This document shows, in pieces, positions 61,076-64,000 of a stretch of DNA of 64,000 nucleotides. The notes under the pieces were generated by a model. It saw only the letters and a program-made list of their open reading frames with translations. It searched no databases and was not told the origin of the DNA. Source of the DNA: Viscum album (Eukaryota > Streptophyta > Magnoliopsida > Santalales > Viscaceae); the NCBI GenBank assembly GCA_963277665.1, contig OY728121.1:962145097-962209096 (forward strand), read 5' to 3'. Position 1 is the stretch's first letter, and every line of letters begins with the position of its first letter. The translations under genes were made by a program, and so were the position numbers.

Positions 61076-61327
61076 TAATAATTCATTTCCTAGGGAGGTG
61101 TTCTCGTCATTCACTTAGGATCAACAAGATCCGAATCATGTTACATATTAGTGTCCATTTATTTCTTTATGTTTTCTATTTTCATAATCCTAAAGAATTA
61201 TTATATTTTTCAGAAAATTAATTCACGATTTTCTAAGCAAAACAACTTATCTATTTATTTTGTGACCATGACATGTTAATCAGTTGGTCTTGTCCATTCG
61301 TGGGGACAACAACGACAACATTGAACA

Positions 61328-61674
61328 AAAAAATAGAATTATCTGGAGAAATGAGGGTTCAACTTTGGGGGATAGTGAGGCTAACTGAGCTTCTTTGGTT
61401 CTCTTCCATCATGTGATGTGGTGAGTTTTCTTGAATATGGGGGAATGGTGTGTTAAGGGTTTAAGAAAACTTGAAGAATAATAAAAATAGTGAAAAACTA
61501 TGCCATATTGATTAAAAAGAATTATATAATCTCATACCTTCAGTTTTCCGGGTCTCTTCATCCAAAAAATTCAAAGTAGAAGACACCAAGGATCAACTTC
61601 CATGAGAGATTGACTGACATGAGTGAGAGTAGAGATATGTTAGGGTTTTTTTAAAAGTGGGAAAATACTTTTAC
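61328..61674. other. Flank right of Copia-3, possible untranslated exon on the minus strand
   Basis: Less AT-rich than its surroundings. On the minus strand, ATG at about 61622 opens MSVNLSWKLILGVFYFEFFG before a stop, and a donor-like ACTGAAG|GTATGAG lies at about 61540. This could be a broken first exon, but nothing supports a specific gene. Confidence 0.25.
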
Positions 61675-61815
61675 CATTACTTGTAAAAAAGCACTGATAA
61701 AAGATACATTTATCAACCCTAAAAATAGTATCATTGATAAAAAAAATATTCATATCAGTGCTAGTTTTAACAATGATAAAGAGGCTTTTATCAGTGCTAC
61801 TATTAACGTTGATAA
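61675..61815. repeat. CACTA-like terminal motif and subterminal repeats
   Basis: CATTACTTGTAAAAAAGC at 61675 resembles a CACTA terminal repeat (CACTACTTGTAAAAAAGC) with one change. It is followed by repeated units in both orientations: GCACTGATAAAAG (61691), ATATCAGTGCTAGTTTT (61754), TTATCAGTGCTACTATTAAC (61789) and several GATAAA. Clusters of short direct and inverted repeats near the ends are typical of CACTA elements. No partner end was found. Confidence 0.4.
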
Positions 61816-62435
61816 ATACTAGTGATAAATAAAAATTTAAAAATAAATTTAGAAATTACTAAGTATTAATAAATATATAAAAGTTACAAAATTACTTTAT
61901 AATAAAAAATATTACATATTAACGATTATTAAATTAAAAAAATATTAAAAATAGATATAAAATATTAAATGAATAAATATTATTTTTAAAAAAAATATTA
62001 ATTAAATAAATTTAAAAAAACATAAAAAATATTATTAATTATTAAAATTAGTAAAATATTTAAAACGAATAATATATGTATATATATTAACTAAATATTA
62101 AAAATGAATAAATATTAAAATAAAAATGAATAAATACTAAAAAATGATTTTAAATAAAAATTATATATAATAAATTACAAATACAAATTGAATAAATAAT
62201 ATATTTACAAATATTTAAATAAAAAATATTAAAATAAATTTAATAAATTAAAATAATATAAATTACAAATATATTAAATATTAATAAATAAAAATGCATA
62301 AAGAAATATTAAAAATTAATAAATTTCAGAAACATAAAATGAAATTATTTTAAAAATGAATAAATTACCAAAATATTAAAACAAAATAAATATTCAAAAT
62401 TAATAAATAATATTAAATGAATAAATATTAACTGT
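61816..62435. repeat. Extreme AT-rich degenerate repeat
   Basis: About 600 bases with almost no G or C, made of variants of AATAAATATTAAAAATGAAT in irregular tandem order. No coding potential. It ends abruptly at the GC-rich LINE start near 62436. Confidence 0.8.
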
Positions 62436-64000
62436 GTCTCGGCTCTCAGCTTCGACGACCCGTCCAAGACCTAGGCGACCATGGCCGCCGCCTCTGCCCC
62501 TCCCCTACTGATGGGGGAGGGGGGCTTCTCTTCTCCTCCATAAAAGAATCCTCCTTCATTTTCCCCATTTTCCAATCGCACGTCCCTTCCCCCTTTCCCT
62601 GAAACTTCCATCTACCTCTAAGGTTCCTAATCTTCATGATGACTACCCTCTACTTGAGATGTCAACCCCAGAATTTACCAATGCTTTGAATCTTTTCTCA
62701 CAAACCATGGTTGCTCGGTTCTCCTCATGGCGTCCAATGGTTTATATCTTAGATATATCTGTATTTTAATCATCGGGGATTAGGGAACAAGTGACTGTCA
62801 GACTCCTCGACAAGCAGAACATCATGATTCGATTCTTCTCTTTAGTAGATTTGATCACCACGTGGTTCGGGGCTCCATGATCCTGTAACGGCTGCCACTT
62901 CCATCTGTTTAAATGGACTTTCGATCTTTATATGAAGTAGGATGCCCCGAAAACAGATTTTTGAGTATGCTTTCCTTATCTCCCTCTCCCATTTTAGAAT
63001 CCTTCAATTCTCCGAATGCTTGGGAACCTGGTTGGCCACTTTCTTTGTTCGGATTCGAGAATCAGTTTGGTTAGTTGCCCGATCTCTCCACGCATCTACG
63101 TCGAAGTCAATGTGTCAAGACCTCTGATTGAATGGATATGAATTTTGGTATGGTATGAATTTCTTTGGAGACAATCAGTGGTCTTTGAATCTTGGACACA
63201 GTTTTGTTCGGCATGTAATCATCTTGGGAACTTGTCCCCTTCATGCCGGTGAAGTGGAAGGACATGCCAATGGGGGTCGGCCGGTGACCCTCCCTCGAGT
63301 TTGGCTGGGACTGAGGACAGGTCAACTTCTAATGAAGGTGGACATAAGTTAGGGGATGTGTGGTCTACCTCTCATATTTTCAGGGCCCAATGTGAAGAAG
63401 TTAAGGTTCCCCAGAAGACGTATGTAGTTTTTGAGGTAAACCCAAGAGTCACGGATATTTTTCATCATCTGAAATGCGATTTGGGTGTGGTATTCTCGTA
63501 TGAGGCTAAACCTGCGCCTCTATGTGATAGTGGGATTGGAAGTGATGAGAGTTCTAGGTCCAGCAAGCATGCAGGACCAGAACAAGAATGGGTTGGGCAG
63601 GAAGAGAGGGAAGTTCACCTGGATGCTTCACAAGCAATGCAGATGGACACACCAAATACAATCAATGAAGTTGTGGTGTCTGAAGTTATATGTGAGGAAA
63701 AAAACATTGGTGAGGATTCCTAGTGTCTGACAATGGAGGAAACCTCAATACATTTTCAATTTATTGGTCGAGTATTTGAACAGATAGGAGTTTCAAACAA
63801 GTCCAAGTAGGGCACGTAGACTAGAATCTCTTATGCTGAGAAGGTTAAATATGCGAGATCAACTTTGACTTCTCAAAACCAGTTTGCAGTGTTAGGAGAA
63901 GAAGAAAAAGACCGCCATGCTAGTGAGGAATTGGTAGGGGTGGAGGTCATCCACAAAGGGAACCCCCTGGTGGACGTGGAAGCTTCTCAAGAGGAAATGG
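62436..64000 (+). pseudogene. Second plant L1 LINE: 5' end and ORF1, runs off the window
   Basis: The start is GC-rich (CGACC, GCCGCCGCC), as in plant LINE 5' regions. ORF1 reads through stops and frame changes: SLVDLITTWFG and LFKWTFDLYMK (about 62906) match the DUF4283-like region (..FxLxKWTPDFxP..), then RIYVEVNVSRPLIEWI (about 63090), then a zinc knuckle CSACNHLGNLSPSC (63205-63246), where His of CX2CX4HX4C is Asn. An open acidic linker occupies 63301-63723. ISYAEKVKYA and NQFAVLGEEE (about 63826-63905) match the usual ORF1 end. ORF2 would follow beyond 64000. Confidence 0.85.

Larger units (their letters stand above)
52866..61327 (+). mobile_element. Copia-3: Tork-like Ty1/copia element, its 3' LTR split by a LINE
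   Basis: The left LTR (52866-54100) repeats in direct orientation at 58195-58507 and 61075-61327. The right copy is interrupted by LINE sequence and lacks about 570 bases matching 53280-53850. A primer site (TTGGAATCAAAACC) follows the left LTR at 54103. Between are Gag, protease, integrase, RT and RNase H on the plus strand, all with many stops. Gag and RT resemble Tork-type elements (MKFEIxxFDGxNNF gag start, QLDVKTAFLHG). No convincing target duplication is left. Confidence 0.85.
58195..61327 (+). repeat. 3' LTR of Copia-3, interrupted by a LINE
   Basis: 58195-58507 matches the first 400 bases or so of the 5' LTR. LTR similarity resumes at about 61075 (TTCATTTCCTAGG against 53850 TCATTTCTTGG) and continues to 61327. 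The middle of the LTR, corresponding to about 53280-53850, is absent. The break carries the LINE fragment. Confidence 0.8.

Noticed and set aside
1..64000. Endogenous pararetrovirus (caulimovirus) or other viral insert
   Set aside because: All RT-bearing elements have LTRs and copia or gypsy domain order, or are LINEs. No movement protein or coat protein signature was seen.
1..64000. tRNA, rRNA or other structural RNA genes
   Set aside because: The only tRNA-like matches are short primer binding sites next to LTRs; no cloverleaf or rRNA core sequence was seen. Small ncRNAs cannot be excluded by eye.

Overview
This window is a plant nuclear intergenic region. It is AT-rich and consists almost entirely of transposable elements, most of them decayed. 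The evidence is Ty1/copia and Ty3/gypsy LTR retrotransposons with plant-type Met-tRNA primer sites, a chromodomain gypsy element, a Sirevirus-like copia element, a CACTA/En-Spm TNP2 transposase and plant L1-type LINE proteins (DUF4283-like ORF1; ORF2 with a C-terminal RNase H). I saw no intact host gene, tRNA, rRNA or CRISPR array. The species cannot be named from sequence alone; heavy nesting suggests a large, repeat-rich angiosperm genome.

Layout, left to right. (1) 1-8987, plus strand: copia element 'Copia-1', cut by the window at its left end. It has 1.9 kb LTRs, a long leader and one gag-pol frame with scattered stops and one frameshift. Its LTRs and leader carry a 13-bp palindrome (TACACGCCGTGTA-like) in pairs mostly 21 bp apart. 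(2) About 8988-28085, plus: gypsy-type element 'G', with 5' LTR, primer site, gag zinc-knuckle remnant, no recognisable pol, purine tract and 3' LTR. It is split by a 10-kb minus-strand Sirevirus-like copia element at about 12767-22721. (3) 29495-32227, minus: a third G-family LTR, inverted relative to the 3' LTR. (4) 32361-44060, minus: a complete but degenerate Tekay/Del-like chromovirus flanked by perfect 5-bp target duplications (CTTTA). Both LTRs carry a 21-copy, 29-bp minisatellite, a GC-rich island and an apparent TGACGTCA plus TATA promoter. (5) 44.7-45.2 kb: another G-family LTR fragment. (6) About 47.9-51.4 kb, minus: a near-full-length CACTA TNP2 pseudogene, with an unidentified exon-like reading frame at 46350-46517. 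(7) 52866-61327, plus: a third copia element (Tork-like). Its 3' LTR is interrupted by a 5'-truncated LINE (58508-61075) whose 3' hairpin is intact. (8) 61.3-62.4 kb: CACTA-like short repeats and an extreme AT desert. (9) 62440-64000, plus: the 5' end of a second LINE (ORF1), running off the window.

Nothing here works as a cellular pathway. The 'genes' are capsid, protease, integrase, reverse transcriptase, RNase H and transposase remnants. The best candidates for undescribed biology are the helically phased palindrome pairs of Copia-1, the alternating 29/58-bp minisatellite of the chromovirus LTR, the ~186-bp subrepeats of the G LTR, and the unidentified exon at 46.4 kb.
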